Shown here one piece after another: positions 35,949 to 49,003 of a DNA stretch of 64,000 nt. This DNA is from Gonapodya prolifera JEL478 (taxonomy: Eukaryota > Monoblepharomycota > Monoblepharidomycetes > Monoblepharidales > Gonapodyaceae), in contig KQ965787.1 of assembly GCA_001574975.1 (NCBI GenBank), forward strand, positions 159,093 to 223,092. The letters are read 5' to 3'. A program made the position numbers and the translations under genes. Position 1 is the stretch's first letter. Every line of letters starts with the position of its first letter. Below the pieces are notes generated by a model. That model saw nothing but the letters and a program-made list of their open reading frames with translations. It was not told where the DNA came from and did no database searches.

Positions 35949-36095
35949 GCACATACGACAACATTCATCAATTTTAGTACAATATTGCAATTACCCCTGT
36001 ACATGTTATGCAAATAATGCAGGCACTCTGACTAATGTTCCAAGTGATCAGTGAATTTCATTACAAATCGACCACCGAAACTTCACCACTCAATG

Positions 36096-38564
36096 TCAAT
36101 TAACATGCAAAGCAGATGACATGTTCACTTCTAGGGGGCCGTGCAACGACACCTTACCATCCAAGCACCAAAAGCACCAAACATTAGGACCCTCGAAGAC
36201 CCGTTCAACAGAAACGGTGCCTTTGAGTCCGGCCAAGATTCCCGTTTCTCCTGGGGCGTTCGTAGGGGGCTTGACGGTCCCTGTGACAGCGCCGCTTGGC
36301 CAATCATATTGTGCGAGCATCTCAGTTCCATCGACAAAATATTGCGGATCACTTTTAGGGTTCGCCGCCAGTTTCCTCAACAACAAGTGAGTTTCGGTAT
36401 CCGGCTACGGCATTGTTACATCGTCAATGTTGCATTCGGTCCTGCAACGATATGAGCTCTTACCTCCGTCAACTTTCTGCAGAATAGCCGAGACTTTGGA
36501 ATTCTTCCCGCTTTCAGGTGCTCCGGAGGATAAAATTCACATGTGACGGTGTGAAGCACCTCGCCAACGCCTAGTGTCAAGAGAGCAAAAGCAGGTGGGG
36601 GCTGGTACGTGATAACTAGACTGCTAAGTGTTCGTTTCCATGTGTCTGTAATTTTGTCCGCACGAGTCAAAGCAAAGGCAGGTTTGTATCGAGGGGGAAG
36701 TTCTCCATTAGCGAACGTGACGAGTTCTCCGTCGGACCATTTAATGCCAAGCTTCCGAATCTGGCCCTCCATCTTCATGCAAGGCACATCAAAGTCGTTT
36801 CGAATCCAAACAACATTGTCACCAGAAAGGAGATCGTCGAGGTTTGCATTTGGATCGGACAACGACAGGGTGTAACTGACTGTCCTAAGCTTGCCTCTGC
36901 GCAGATCGAACTGGATATCCGAAATAGCACCCGTAAAGTTGTCGCCATCGTGGAGCTTGATGGGGGACGAATCAGGTAATCAAACCAAAGGTGCACCTAA
37001 CAACGAACCCACCCAGTGAGAAAACACCAACGTATCATCCGCATCCAACATGTCGAAGAAACGTTTTAGTAGGAATAATAGGTGACCGTCTGGTTCCACT
37101 TCTGCAGACCAAAAGTCGACAAGGCCGGGCAGAGTGTCTCTGCGCGTTAAGGTTCCTGCAATCCCTCCAAAGGAGAGCTGACGATTCCTGAGATTTCCTT
37201 CAGCGTGATGCGGTTGGGGGAGATGAGAAGATCGCAGCAAATCCAATTCTATTTCCTGTACAATAGTGGTCATTAACTCCGTCCATGAAGCAAATGGTTC
37301 AACAAAACGAACCTGGATCTCCAAAAGTCGACGCCACTGATTATTTACTAGGAGATCCATTTTGGCGCTCACTTGGCGAATTTGCTGTTCAGCTTCGACG
37401 ACTCTGTTATTACAGACGTTCGGGTGGGGCCCGCAACAACGACAAAAGTACCTACATCTCAAAATTATTGTTGATACATAGTCACTGATTATGTGATCGA
37501 TTTGTGACTGGCGGTTCTGAGACATCATGATAATGGGTGCCTGAAAAGCTGAATTGATTGTAAACGGAGGCGAATATGGGGACTGACGAGCGCGACAGCG
37601 AGGCTCACCCGCGAGGGTCGAAAGAATTAGATTTAGCAAGATAAATGGAAACGCATCCCAGGCATAACCGAAATTGTTCAAAATGGAGTTGAGCCCCATC
37701 CAAACGGCGAGGAATCCTATCAGACCAATCACGAATCTAGGATCGCAAAGTACGATTTAACATGGGCGCATGTGTGCCTCTCGTCAGAATGCACCGTTTA
37801 CCTCCAAGAACCACCTTGCCGAGCAACCGCATCCGCAGCTTTTTCTCCGAAGGAACGGCTCTTGTCAAACTTTTCCTGCCACCTATCTTCCTTCAAGAGG
37901 TATTGTCCCATGTTCTGCAAAGCGAGCTCCTACAAAGTGCAAGGATGATGAATATCGCACATGGTTGCCAAAATTTGGAAGCTTGCTAACTTGAAATCGA
38001 CCCCTTTCGACAGCGTCTTCCTCAAAAAGCTGGTTCGATCTCTCCGTGAGCACATCGACAAGGTGCGCTAGACATACGTAAGACTGGTTGGTGAATTCCT
38101 TCCCCGAGTATCGTTTGCGGAGTGCAGCTCCTAGTTTTGAGCGCAGACTTTTGACGTGAACTTGCGGTTCATTCGCGCCGCATACGGCACATTTGACATG
38201 GTCGTTGTTATCGAGATGAAGAGGTAAAATGTTTTCCCCAGACCGATCATTTGGAGCAAGTGCCATTACATATGTGCCTCCCGGGCCTGAGAAACCCCCA
38301 TTAAGCCTCGGACTTGACATAGCGATTGGAGCTGGTGGTGGATGGCGGGGATTGACAGAAGGAAGCAATTCTGGAGTTTCATTGTGACAGATGCACAATG
38401 GTGACTTTCTCGTCAGCTCCCGTCAACCATCGATAAAGCTTTGATTGAAACTCACCAGTTTCCAGGTGACCTTCGCCAACATTGTTCATGGACGCCAAGA
38501 GCAGGGCTGCATCTTCAAATGGCCTTGCGCCCGTAGAGCCGAAATCTTCGGTTGTAATGTCCAT
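36096..38564 (-). CDS. DUF1003-family membrane protein with N-terminal Cys motif and long C-terminal extension
   Basis: Start MDITTEDFGSTGARPFEDAA at 38564 (the frame is open further upstream). After an intron comes an N-terminal CAVCGANEPQVHVKSLRSKL segment, matching the CPxCG motif seen at the head of bacterial DUF1003 proteins. Two membrane helices carry the family core: FVIGLIGFLAVWMGLNSILN, WDAFPFILLNLILSTLAG and QAPIIMMSQNRQSQIDHIIS, followed by EQQIRQVSAKMDLLVNNQWR and LLEIQ. A soluble extension of about 350 residues follows (WSAEVEPDGHLLFLLKRFFD, SDGELVTFANGELPPRYKPA, LTEPDTETHLLLRKLAANPK) and ends MSSALHVN. DUF1003 function is unknown. The extension is unrecognised and could in principle be a separate gene, but splice phases are consistent with one. 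Confidence 0.75.
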
Positions 38565-38812
38565 CTCGCTGACCACTTTGCTGGGCAGACGGTCGACGAT
38601 GGTATCGGAAAGGAGAAAACGGACCACAATTGCACCCTTGGCACGTGGTTGTGAGACCCTGTCTCGGACTTGGCATGAAAAGGTTGACGAAGAACCTGGC
38701 CACAGATACCACAGGGAGTTGCTTTCAAAAAAATACAGTGGACTGATTATCAATGCTTTAATTACTTGAGTGGGTATCTGAAACATATGTAACTTGAGAC
38801 CACCGTAGGCGT

Positions 38813-39942
38813 TTACTTGTTTTGGGAAACGGGAAGATATCTGAGAACGAGAAAGAATTGTGATTTGTATACTCTGCGCGGTTCGGCAACAGTGACTTAC
38901 AGCTTGAACTCTGGCGGCAGCTCTTCTTCCGAGTAAAGCCTGTCCGAGAAGTAGATCCGGCGTATCCTGCAGTTGGCGTGGATCTGTACTCGCAGAGTCT
39001 CAATATAGTTTGTACCATATGCGCGACGGGTGAAATCCGACAGATTGAACTGAATTTGGTTCCAGCCGTCATCAAGTCGCATAGGCATCGTACAGATGAA
39101 GGGCTTGACACGCGTGGTAGACTATTGAGGGATACTATGAATGGATATTCGTTTGCAGGGGAATGGACACCACCTCACCTGGTAGTTGGACGCACGGAAT
39201 CGTCGCCTCACATTCTTGTCGTCAAGCACTTGCACCTCAAATGTAAAATATCTGTGTTGAGACGACGTGAGTCAGTGATGCTTCCTGCGAATAGCAGGTG
39301 GTACATATCCAACTGAGGCTACCACCACCCCGAGTCCCAGCCCCCAAAACAGTTGACAGTAAATAATGTCCTTCCGATTAGTTTCTTTGAATTTCTTTAC
39401 CGTTGTGGCCGGTGATAAGACCACAACCGTGATTCTTTGTTTTCGAGACGTTGTAGCTCTCCCTGGACATCCGTAACCCACTTCTTCAAATTCTTGATGA
39501 TCATAACCAAGAAAGGCAGTTTGATCCCCAAACTCTTTTGTGGCATCGCTGGACACGTGATATAGTTTGTCGAGACGTTCGTGCCGATGATTTCCAAGAC
39601 CGAAGACTGGATGTCGTTGTCCGTGATACGCTTGATGTGACCATTGTGGACTTTCTTATCCCAAATCTGCAGCGGTTTCGAGCTTCGGAGTTGCGAGATG
39701 TTGGGATTGCCCATCAGAACGAACGCGCTCTTGAAACACTCACCCAATGGAGTACAAGATAGAGAGAAATCCGGACTATCAGCAGGAGTTCCGTACAAGA
39801 ACGTGGAGGTGTTTCGCGTGCATGGGGGTAATCGGCGTGTCGTCCACATGCAGAGATGGCGAGCGGCGAGAGTGAACCTTTCGTTCGGAATCGCAGAGCT
39901 ACACAACCCGCAAATCTGTACCTGAAACGTGTTGCGGAACAT
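38813..39942 (-). CDS. CFAP20: Cilia- and flagella-associated protein 20 (BUG22)
   Basis: Axonemal inner-junction protein of motile cilia, extremely conserved. Six exons read [151 protein letters not shown], and finally LYLPVSQNK with TAA at 38813-38815. The length (about 190 residues) and sequence match the animal and protist protein almost throughout. CFAP20 is absent from non-flagellated fungi such as Dikarya, so its presence points to a zoospore-forming organism. Confidence 0.97.
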
Positions 39943-40717
39943 CGTGAGCTTCCGTCCGTCGCTCACTCGGCTATCGTGGAATTGACCAGGGAAGGGAATG
40001 TGCTGTTGGAGCACAACCTTTTCGAGTCTATGAACTCATCCAGAAACTTTGGAAGCACCAAAAACGCCCTAAACGAAATTATCAGTCATGTTTATGGTAG
40101 CGCTTTACACTCTGGGATATGAATCAAGCTCATATACGCACCATACAGTATAACAACCCTGGTTGTGGAGGTTTCTTCGCTCGCTTGCGGTCACACTGAG
40201 CAAAAAACCTGTGGAATGAACTTCATACTATTCGAACAGGAGGAGAGTGGATGTGTTGTTTTGTGGCACATCGTGGCACAGTCCAGTTTGTTTCCACCAT
40301 TCTGACCTACTTTCAAGTGCTTCAAACACCCCACGCGTCAACAGGTGAGGGTCAACAGGAAGCTGCAACTTCTAGTCTCTGAGAATTTCAGCCTCGCTCG
40401 TCCGGAAGATCGCAGGAATCCTGGAAGGCGGAACAGTCTGGTTGGAGCACAACCCCACTCGATTCTTTCTTCCAACTGGATACAGAGGCGAGAACTCTCA
40501 AATGAATATCATGGAGGTGGAAATTTCCGGGCGATTCGTGGGGTGGACGTGTCGGAATTCCTTCGGGTGACTCGGCATGCCCACCCGACGATGGGTGCTG
40601 TCACTGACTGGAAGTCTTGAAAACTGGAGAAAGCGCTGTCTCCCTGATGCATCTGCGGTGTGGATGGCCTCGGAATCCACTTCTGTGCACTCACCGGACT
40701 TCGTCCTTCGCAGAACC
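39943..40717. other. Intergenic region between CFAP20 and NAC beta (divergent)
   Basis: Shared promoter region of two divergent genes. A plus frame at 40345-40620 shows no domain and is not called. Confidence 0.4.
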
Positions 40718-41442
40718 ATGAACCCCGAGAAGCTCAAAGCTCTCCAGGCCTCCGCCGCTGCCGTGCGAATCGGTGGGAAGGGAACTCCCCGTCGTAAGAC
40801 CAAGAAGACACACAAGACGACTGGAACCGACGACAAGAAGCTGGTCTCCACTTTGAAGAAGCTGGGCGTTCAGCAAATTCAGGGAATCGAGGAAGTCAAC
40901 ATGTTCAAGGTTGACGGAAACGTGATTCACTTCACAGCGCCGAAAGGTGAGTATGGGACGCAATGTGCAAGGAAATTGCTTTGGCACAACGAGGCAGTCT
41001 CAGTCTGCTGGCCTGCCAATTCTCACCGGACTTCAAGCACCGGACATTGGGTTGGTGTCGAAACCTTTCTCCGACTCCGACGAATTGTTTGCCCTTTGGG
41101 ACCGTCCTGTGGACTATAACATTGACTTCAACTCCCAACCCCTCAGTCCAAGCCTCCATCGCCGCCAACACCTTCGTCGTTACTGGCCCCGGTGAGACCA
41201 AAGAGCTCACTGAGCTCGTTCCTGGCATCCTTAACCAGCTGGGACCCGACTCCCTGTCGTCCCTCCGGAGGCTCGCCGAGAGCTACCAGAACAGCCACGG
41301 GGCGGTGGCGGGTGGGGAGGATGGAGAGGACGTGCCGGAGTTGGTAAACTTGTGAGTGTTGCCTGGACCTCAGATGTTGGTAATGTGTCTGACCGACTTG
41401 TTTGGATTTACACGTTTCAGCGAGGAGGCCGCAAAAGAGTGA
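40718..41442 (+). CDS. EGD1: Nascent polypeptide-associated complex beta subunit (BTF3/EGD1)
   Basis: Ribosome-bound chaperone subunit that shields nascent chains with NAC alpha. Start [20 protein letters not shown] at 40718. The basic ribosome-binding motif is [14 protein letters not shown]. The NAC domain follows: [29 protein letters not shown], then after an intron (GTGAGT to CCCTCAG) [33 protein letters not shown]. The third exon gives EEAAKE with TGA at 41440-41442, making the usual DVPELVNFEEAAKE terminus. About 160 residues, normal for the family. Confidence 0.96.
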
Positions 41443-41824
41443 TGTCCGCTTCTTTGTGTCGCATAGGGCACCCGCCGAGTTGGGAAGTGGGAATCGGGTG
41501 TTCCGTATCATGTTTGTCGTTCGATTCTGTACTATTGAATGCAATCAATATATGCAGAAAGCGCCCTCATATGAAACCGTTTTTGTTTTAAAGCGCGTGT
41601 AATACGTTGAAAAGCGATCTGGGTTCCAACCCAAAAAACAGAGGCTAGCCAATTGCCCGATGAAGTGTTTGATGAACCTATGTTTTTCAACAGGGTGTAC
41701 CAAGAAGCAAACATGCAGTAAAATGGAATGTAAAATTAAATCGGCACAGCTCAATTTGGTATTTTGCTGAGAAATAAACGGCTGTCTGTAAACTCTTTAT
41801 CTCAGGTTCACACTCCAAGACTTC
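41443..41824. other. Convergent 3' flanks of NAC beta and POLE2
   Basis: AT-rich intergenic sequence; no feature recognised. Confidence 0.4.
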
Positions 41825-44575
41825 TTACCTATGTTGAACCCTCCCTGAGCCCGGATAGTACACCACAAAGCTCCAACCCGACGTCGGGAATGATCCCGGG
41901 TTCATGAAAGTCGACCCGCTCTCGGCAACGTCATATGGGTCGCACCGATCAGCAAGGACAACCTAATGCAGCACAGAAACAGGAAATGTGGTTAAATCTC
42001 ATCGGACACAGGGCGAGATCAGCTCACCGTTTGTGGCAAGGGATAAACGCGCATGGCGGCGTCATACGCCCAAGATACAGGTCGAATATCGAGGGGAAGG
42101 GGACACAGATGGGATTGAGCGACAACGGTTTGCACGAGCTGGGGAGACGGGCAGGGCAGATAGTATGAGTGATCAACGACGCAAAAAGTGAGTCTCGCAC
42201 AGCGTTGGAACAGTCACTCACGTGTACGTGGGCGTCAGGTTCCTCATCCTCGTCTGGCGGGACCACACAGTTGCGCCGGAGCTTAGTGGCGAGGTCCTCG
42301 CGGTACAACACCATTTCGTGTGTGAAATACTTTATCCTGTTGTGTAACCCATGCCGTTGCGATTCTCTTAGACTGCGACACGAAGACTAACCGCGCCCCA
42401 TCTCACCTGCACGGATTCGTTGCAAACACCGCTCCAGGAACTTTCTGCTCCACCCTTCCCGTCACAGTCTTGGGCACTCTGGCCCTCGGCAGCACCTTTG
42501 TATCCCACGGGTCCCCTGGTCCTGGAATGAACACAAACTTGGACTCCCTCAGTCTTGGGTGTTCGGCGATGATATCCGCCAGGGTATTGAACCCTTCCCG
42601 GTAAGCGTCGAAATGCGAGGCGCCCAAAAGATACGGGCGAGAGGAGAAGGGACCGCAGAGGAGGAAGGCGAGAGGGGGCGTGAAATCGGGTGTAGAGTAG
42701 GCGGAGAGGAGAGTGCGGAAGTGTGAAAGCACCTTGCAGCGCGAGCAAAAGGAAGAAAATGGAGAGGATTGGTCAAGTGGTCATGTAAACCATTCAAAGG
42801 GCCACCTTTGGTTGATCGAGCCACAAGTCCGACAAGATCACGAAATGTATCTCGGCAAGGCGCTTCTCGATGAACAGGAGGCGCTCCTGTGGATCATGGG
42901 AGAGCCGAAGTTGAGATCATCAACGCGGATTCAAGGTTATCAGCGCAATAAAAATGCGACATCTGAATGCAAAGTTACTAACCGGTGACTCAGTGCTTTT
43001 GGGACCTCCGAAAAAGTCGATGTTCTTGTACGATTTACTGTAAACCAACGAGAGCACATTCGTCAAATCCCCGCCCCATCAGCCATAAACCCGCCGAATC
43101 TGCCAAACCCCATGAACTCACTCGCTTTCCGCCCTCCCCTCACCCGGCGGCATCCCCACGGTCTCTACTCTCAACACCTCCCCCGTCCAGTATCCCTCCA
43201 CGAGAACAAACGCCGTCTCCGTGAACACGCCCGGCGTGCGAGCAACCTTGTTAGGGAACTCGAGGGGCACGCTGGCATGTGGGTCCTCAACGTGGTAGCG
43301 CCCGTCTGGCATGCGCGTGAGCATACCGAGCGTGACGTGGTGAGCAGGAGGTGTGGTGGAAATGTGGGGGATGGGGGTAAGCTGGAACAGCAGGGTGAGG
43401 TAAGCAGCGATCCATGAAATGGTCGATGGATGTAACCCCTTGGCAACTCAGAACCCTCGCCGTCACCGCTTCTGTCTCGCTTTATGCGTTCAAAAAATGC
43501 CTCATGACACTCAGCTCGCCAACTTTCTTGTCCTCAAGTGTCTTCCGACCTCCCTCCCCGCTTCGAACTCCGGGTCCTCCCCAAAACGTTCGCTGTCACC
43601 CAACCAACCTTGAAAATCTTTCCCTGATCCTCTCTCACGTTCTCATTTTCAAAACTCGAAGCGTCTCTGAACAGAGGGTTGTTGAGAAGTCGCTGTTTGA
43701 TGATGTCGTACCGATCCCGGAAGAGAGCAGATTTAGCATCGGCGGAGGCAAACATTGTGGCGGGGATGGTAGAGCTGCAACAGGAGGAGGTGTTTTGAAA
43801 GCGTGTTGGGGTGAAGCGGGGAAATATCCGGTAAGCACGGCTGGATAGGTACATCCAACCTGCATAGACATACGATGAATCCCGTACTTCCAGCACACCA
43901 TCTCGCGTCACAGCTGCGATTATATTCCCAGTAATCCTAGTAATTCTGTCCTGCAAAGCCTCGTCCTAGCGCGCCCCTGCTCTAACTCACGGTTCGAATG
44001 TCTTCCTGTTCCAAGAGTACTGCAACCTGGGTATCGAGAATGCGTCCACGACATGGAAGTGCTCAGCAATCTGCGCTCGCGTTAGAGCGTCCACCGTAGT
44101 TCCAGTGCGTCCACCTCGGTCCTGATCGCGACGGAAGGCTCCATCGTCCATGTTGTCCTCGTCGTCCAATTGCATCTCGTCCCGTCGAACCTCATAGGTG
44201 ACAGGGGCTGACTTAGAGAGCTTGGAGATCGTAGAGGCGGTCGAAGTTGGTTTAAAGGAGGCTTGGATGACGTCGATTATGGCAAGTTTGGTAACGATGG
44301 TGCCAAGTTCTGTACGTTTGATTTGAAGCGCGTATGGGCAGAGATGATGGATTGAGGTTATCAGCGAGTAGGTATAGAACTGGAGAGCTTCCGAACGCAC
44401 CTCTCTTTTCGAAAGACTTTGCGAGAAACTCGAGAACGTCGTCTTGTGGTCTCTCTCTCGCAACCGATGGCAAGAACTCCGCGATCGCGTCAATCGCATC
44501 TTTGTGCAGTGTGAGACCAAACTTCTTTGTGAAAATGGATAGAATGGTCTTGCGTTGTGTTGCTGTCACTGCCAT
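41825..44575 (-). CDS. POLE2: DNA polymerase epsilon subunit B (POLE2/DPB2)
   Basis: Accessory subunit of the leading-strand replicase, with an inactive calcineurin-like phosphoesterase fold. Start [20 protein letters not shown] at 44575. The N-terminal helical domain reads [18 protein letters not shown]; after a linker come [20 protein letters not shown] and [16 protein letters not shown]. The OB part has [14 protein letters not shown] and [20 protein letters not shown], then KSFFGGPK. The phosphoesterase part has [17 protein letters not shown] and [13 protein letters not shown], then [50 protein letters not shown] and [20 protein letters not shown], ending RVQHR with TAA at 41825-41827. The order and motifs match POLE2 throughout. 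Confidence 0.94.
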
Positions 44576-44748
44576 GGTGAGTGAAGTGTTGTCCGCAGGT
44601 CGCAGTCCCAATCGTCCAATCACTCTTCTCTCATCCCCTATGCCTTGAAGCGAAGGCCAGCCCTCAGAACCTCTCTGTTATACCCGGATCAGATTTGGTC
44701 ATGGATTCTATTCAACGTGGCATCCATGCCGACCATATTGTTACAATA

Positions 44749-46430
44749 TTAAGGAGTCCTCGTCAACGCAGTTTGAACTGACTGTGAGAATCCTCGTCAG
44801 AAATATGTGAGCGATATCACCACACTCGAATAGCTCACCTTTATGGCCGCAAACTTTCTGATGTCACCAATCAGATCTTCTGGCCGTTCCAGCGCTGCAA
44901 AATGCCTGTGAAATAAGTGTTACTCTCGCCATTCACATTGATGACACGAAATCCATCCACCGACATCTCACCCGCCGCGTTCAAAAATAGACCAGTGAAC
45001 GAGATTCGGGCACCAATATTCAACCCAGCGTTCGGGAGAAATGATGATCTCCTTGGCGAACGCAGCACCGCCAAAAGGAACGGTAATCTTGGTTGCGGTG
45101 AGTAGCTCATGATCAAGCTTGCGATGCATTCGGTAATGATAAAGACGGAAAGATGAGGTGATGGAATTGGTTATGTAGTAGATCACGACTACGAATCGAT
45201 TGCTATTGTCCTTAGCGGCCTCTCTGCGATGCAAACCTTGACAGCAGTGGACGTACCGTTTGTGAGAAAATGATTAATTGACATGGAAGGTGGGAAGTCC
45301 CCATCGCCTCCTCGCAAATCGGTCCATTCGTGCTGCGCGGGAAAGGGGGTTCCAGACAACATCGACATGACGTTGCAATTTGGTACCCAAACTTTTCGCC
45401 AATCCACGCCCTCAAACCAACGGGACTGTCACTGACAGCAAAGCCCAGCGTCTGTGGTTTCGTCATTTGGATTTGCTGATATCCAGTTCCGTCGTGGTAG
45501 AACTTTTGGGTCTGCGTGATCTGTGATTCTTCAGCTGGTATAAGTTGTGGCAGAGTAGCTTCTTCTGGTGGTTTGACAAATGAAAGCAGGTTGAGCTAAT
45601 CAGTCATCGAGGCACGTAGTGTAAGACTCCACACTTCAACAAGATTCCCATGAGCAATGCTGCATGAGTCACATGAATAGCTCGGCAATTATTGGGGAGG
45701 AGTATCGCCAGTACCTGCAAGTCCGCTGTAAGAAAAGTAGATGCGAGTGCAGGTGATAAGACCGCTTAATCTGGTAACTGACGAGCCCCAATCCCCTCCT
45801 TGAGCCACTGTAGATGCAATTACACATGAATTGAAACCGTACGGTTGGAAGAGGGCACCAAATACTCGCCATATGCAGAATGGCGGAGAGTTTTCATCAG
45901 CACACTGAAAACTTTTGCCATTTTCTGACACCCCGAAGTAACGGACTGTTGCGGCGGACGAGAACCCGTACCCAATGAGAGATGGAAAGACAACATTAAA
46001 AGCAGGATCCGCGGCAGACGGTGGGTGCGTCAAGGGCCGAATGAGGTCAAGGAACTGAAACAGTGGCCATCAAGAATTGAACTCTCGCGTGAAAGAAGGT
46101 CATCACAATGATCTTTCGTTTACCTCTGCGCCAAAAATTCGACGTGAGTTTGATACTCCAATACAAACACATGTGTCAACTCTTACCGACAAACGATCCT
46201 GGCCATCCGTGCGTTAAAATGATCGGAATAGCATCGGCGCGCGGCGAGCGCTCATGAATGAAATGGACAGAGACCGTTCCGTTGCCCCTCGGATCATCCT
46301 TGGCAGTCCTTACAGGCACACCGACATCCAGCTTGTAGCGTTTGAATTCATTGATTTTGGCTTCCCAGGCAGGCCAGTCGTACTTGTTGAGCCAATGGTC
46401 GACCAGCTTCTCAGCAACACGGTTTAGCAT
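44749..46430 (-). CDS. Microsomal-type epoxide hydrolase (alpha/beta hydrolase), 5' end uncertain
   Basis: EPHX1-like hydrolase turning epoxides into diols. The first secure exon reads MLNRVAEKLVDHWLNKYDWP and then VSVHFIHERSPRA and IILTHGWPGSF (oxyanion HGWPG). Next: DLIRPLTHPPSAADPAFNVV, FPSLIGYGFSS, YGFNSCVIASTVAQGGDWGS (nucleophile Asp in GGDWG), GYQQIQMTKPQTLGFAVSDS, PVGLRAWIGEKF, FRLYHYRMHRKLDHELLTAT, ITVPFGGAAFAKEIIISPER and FERGGHFAALERPEDLIGDI (catalytic His). The last exon ends SVQTALTRTP with TAA at 44749. The usual EHN start segment should lie upstream of 46430 and was not resolved, so the N-terminus is incomplete here. Confidence 0.87.
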
Positions 46431-46854
46431 TCTGGAATGGCCACGCGGAGGTCAACGTGGTTCGATTCCGGGTGGGCACGTGACACGGAACGGAACAGGT
46501 GAGGCCATCTGGCTTAATAAAGAGCGTGTGGCAGTTTGTGTTTGATTCCATTTCAACCAAGTCGGATGAACGGGTAAACGGATTTCGCTACCGCCAGGTT
46601 GAGGCACCATCATCGCTGGGTGAATTGATGCAATACATATGATGAAAGGGCAGCCCCTAACGTTTCGTTCATCCTCTGAAAAAATGGTTACTGCTCCCTG
46701 CGGCAAGTTGTGTGCAAGCCCGTATCGACAGCAGCTGAAACCGGCACAAAAAGCATCTGAAACACCGATTTGGGATATAAAACCGTGAATAAACTGTACA
46801 TAATTTGTCTAATAAAGCTCATGGACCCAACCGCTCGACGGTGAGCACTTCATA
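46431..46854. other. Region between epoxide hydrolase and PRI1; may hold missing 5' exon
   Basis: A minus frame around 46455-46710 (for example HPAMMVPQPGGSEIRLPVHP) could contribute 5' exons of the epoxide hydrolase, but no clean splice was found. A plus-strand GGTTCGATTCC near 46460 resembles a tRNA T-loop; see the rejected list. Confidence 0.3.
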
Positions 46855-48934
46855 TCACTGCGCATTCATCATCCTGTCCTCCCTTGTCCTCTGTGCCCGC
46901 AACTTTTCTCTCTGCTCTTCACTCAACGCGTTCACAAAATTTTCAAACCGCTCCATGTGCGGCTTGAGCGACGTTTTGGCGTAGTCGGGTACACCCACAC
47001 TGTCTGGGTTAGCAGCGTTGAACTCGTCGATTTGACGGACCAGGTCATAGAGTTTCGGCACGGTGAGCGGGTTGAAGTTCTCACAGTCCGCTGGGTCGAT
47101 GGGAACACAGACGTTGCCTGTTCAGAACAAAGGGGGTTGAGATGGTATTAATTGGAGAGAAGATGCCACGCTACACACCTGTTTTCTGGAGGTGGTAGGG
47201 AAATCAGCGAACCATCCTCCAATATGGGAATATGCGTTGAACCCACCGGATGAATACAAAACGGTGCTTTGAGCAAGTGATTCAATCCTGTCGTTACGTG
47301 ATCGTCCAAACGTGGATACGTGTACTGGAACTTGATATCCCTCGCCACATTGTGAAGCCCTCCCCGTTTCTGCAAGAAGCCATCAATCAGAACGACCTCC
47401 TCTCTTTCGGATCCCCATAACCTCACACTCGCCTTTTTACTCGTCGCCTCGGCGATTTCCGTCTCCAAATCCCCCCACCTGTCTCTGGAGCTCCACCCTC
47501 CGTCCTTTGCCCACCGCGCGTCAAGCGTATTCCGAATACCCTCGTCCGAAATCAGCTGGAGGATCTTCGACCATCGGGACCGATCGTCAAGGGGAGCTTG
47601 CTTTTCAAGAATGGATTTGTTGAAGTAGGCGTCGACAGTGCGGAGGGAGCGACTTCGGAAGGGTAAAGTGAGGACATTCCAATACCAAAGTTGTGGTTTG
47701 ACTCGTTTGACTCACAGGAGGGATACATGCAGGTGGTTGGGTAGATTGACCTTGCGGGATTGTTGTTCACCGCCCTAGTACAGCAACCTCGCTTTGTGAG
47801 GCCACGTGACCAATCTCTCGAGGACGGACGTGTGAGCTCACCTTGACCACCTCGATAAAACTCACAATCGCCCGGCGTGCCTCGGCGGGGAGTTTTCGGG
47901 CGCTTTCGTCACACACCCAGCAATGGACTCCACGCCGACCACTGAAAACCCAGAGGAGGTGCTTGAATCCAAAGTCCTCTTTCGGTTCCCAGCCGTTCAG
48001 AGAGGTACGTGACATTGAAGAAGACGCTGCGCTTCTCACCTCGAAGGATAGAGTCGAGTACTTTGATGGAGATCGTCATAAAGTCCCAGCATTTAAGGCA
48101 GATACTGGCTCCACTGAAAAGCGACGTAGTTCCCATTAATGACACTGCGAGGGCTGTCGCCAGCACGGAAGGACGAACCTGCAGCACGTCCGAATCTCGT
48201 CGTAATCGGTCATATCAATATCGAAGACGAGCTCTCGTTCCTGTGGTTGGAATGCCGCTGGCTTGACGCTCTTTCGATCTTTGGGCTGTCAATGCGGACG
48301 AATCAACCTCGAGCCGGACAACCTCTTTCCATCAACACACAATGTCGTACTTTGCTGTTGTAAACGGCTCCAATGTCGATCTTGACGGGACACAGTCGCC
48401 AAATCTCTTGTTTGAGCTCCTCTTCGTCCTTGAACGATTGGAAGCGCAGGTAGGCATCCGACGCGAGCGTGAAACTGAGCTCGCGAAATAAAAAATAGTT
48501 CTTTTGAACTGAAATGTGGGAAGTATTGGGCGTTTGTTCAACCCTGATCACAATTGGGTCAATCCCACCTCCGTCGTAGCTGAGCCAGCGCTGAAACAGC
48601 TTGAAAGGGAAGAGGGAGTAATAGTAGATACGGAGATGATCCAGGAACGTTCCATCGCTCAATTCAAGGCTGTTTGAAATCCAAACGAGCGCAGGGGGTC
48701 AACAACGAAAACTACTTGATTTGAGGCCCACAACGTACCAAGGAGCCGATTTCTTCTCCGGTACATCCTTCACCACGGTAGCCACCGGATTCGCAAGGTC
48801 CATCTTGGCAAGCTCTTCCTCTGGGATTGCGAAGTCATCGAATTCCTCCACTGAACGATGCACGAATCATTGGTGCCCGATAAGAGGAGAGCAAGATCAT
48901 TCTCAGAATGGCATCGACGAGACATACCTTCCAT
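46855..48934 (-). CDS. PRI1: DNA primase small (catalytic) subunit
   Basis: Catalytic AEP-fold primase of the Pol alpha-primase complex, making RNA primers. Start [20 protein letters not shown] at 48934, with the first intron after two codons. Then [73 protein letters not shown] (the metal-binding DxD), [29 protein letters not shown] (the SGRRGxH nucleotide motif), [59 protein letters not shown], and a C-terminal [20 protein letters not shown] ending NAQ, TGA at 46855-46857. All key motifs are present. It shares the strand with POLE2 two genes downstream. Confidence 0.94.
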
Positions 48935-49003
48935 GGGAATCTCTTTGAGAATGATGGAAACTTCTTTGCGTTATATGTGATTCATTTGTCGTGCTTTGGT
49001 CAG

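Noticed and set aside
46440-46480. GGTTCGATTCCGGGTGGGCA on the plus strand, looking like the 3' end of a tRNA
   Set aside because: No matching acceptor 5' strand or D-arm at the right distance upstream, and T-stem pairing is poor.
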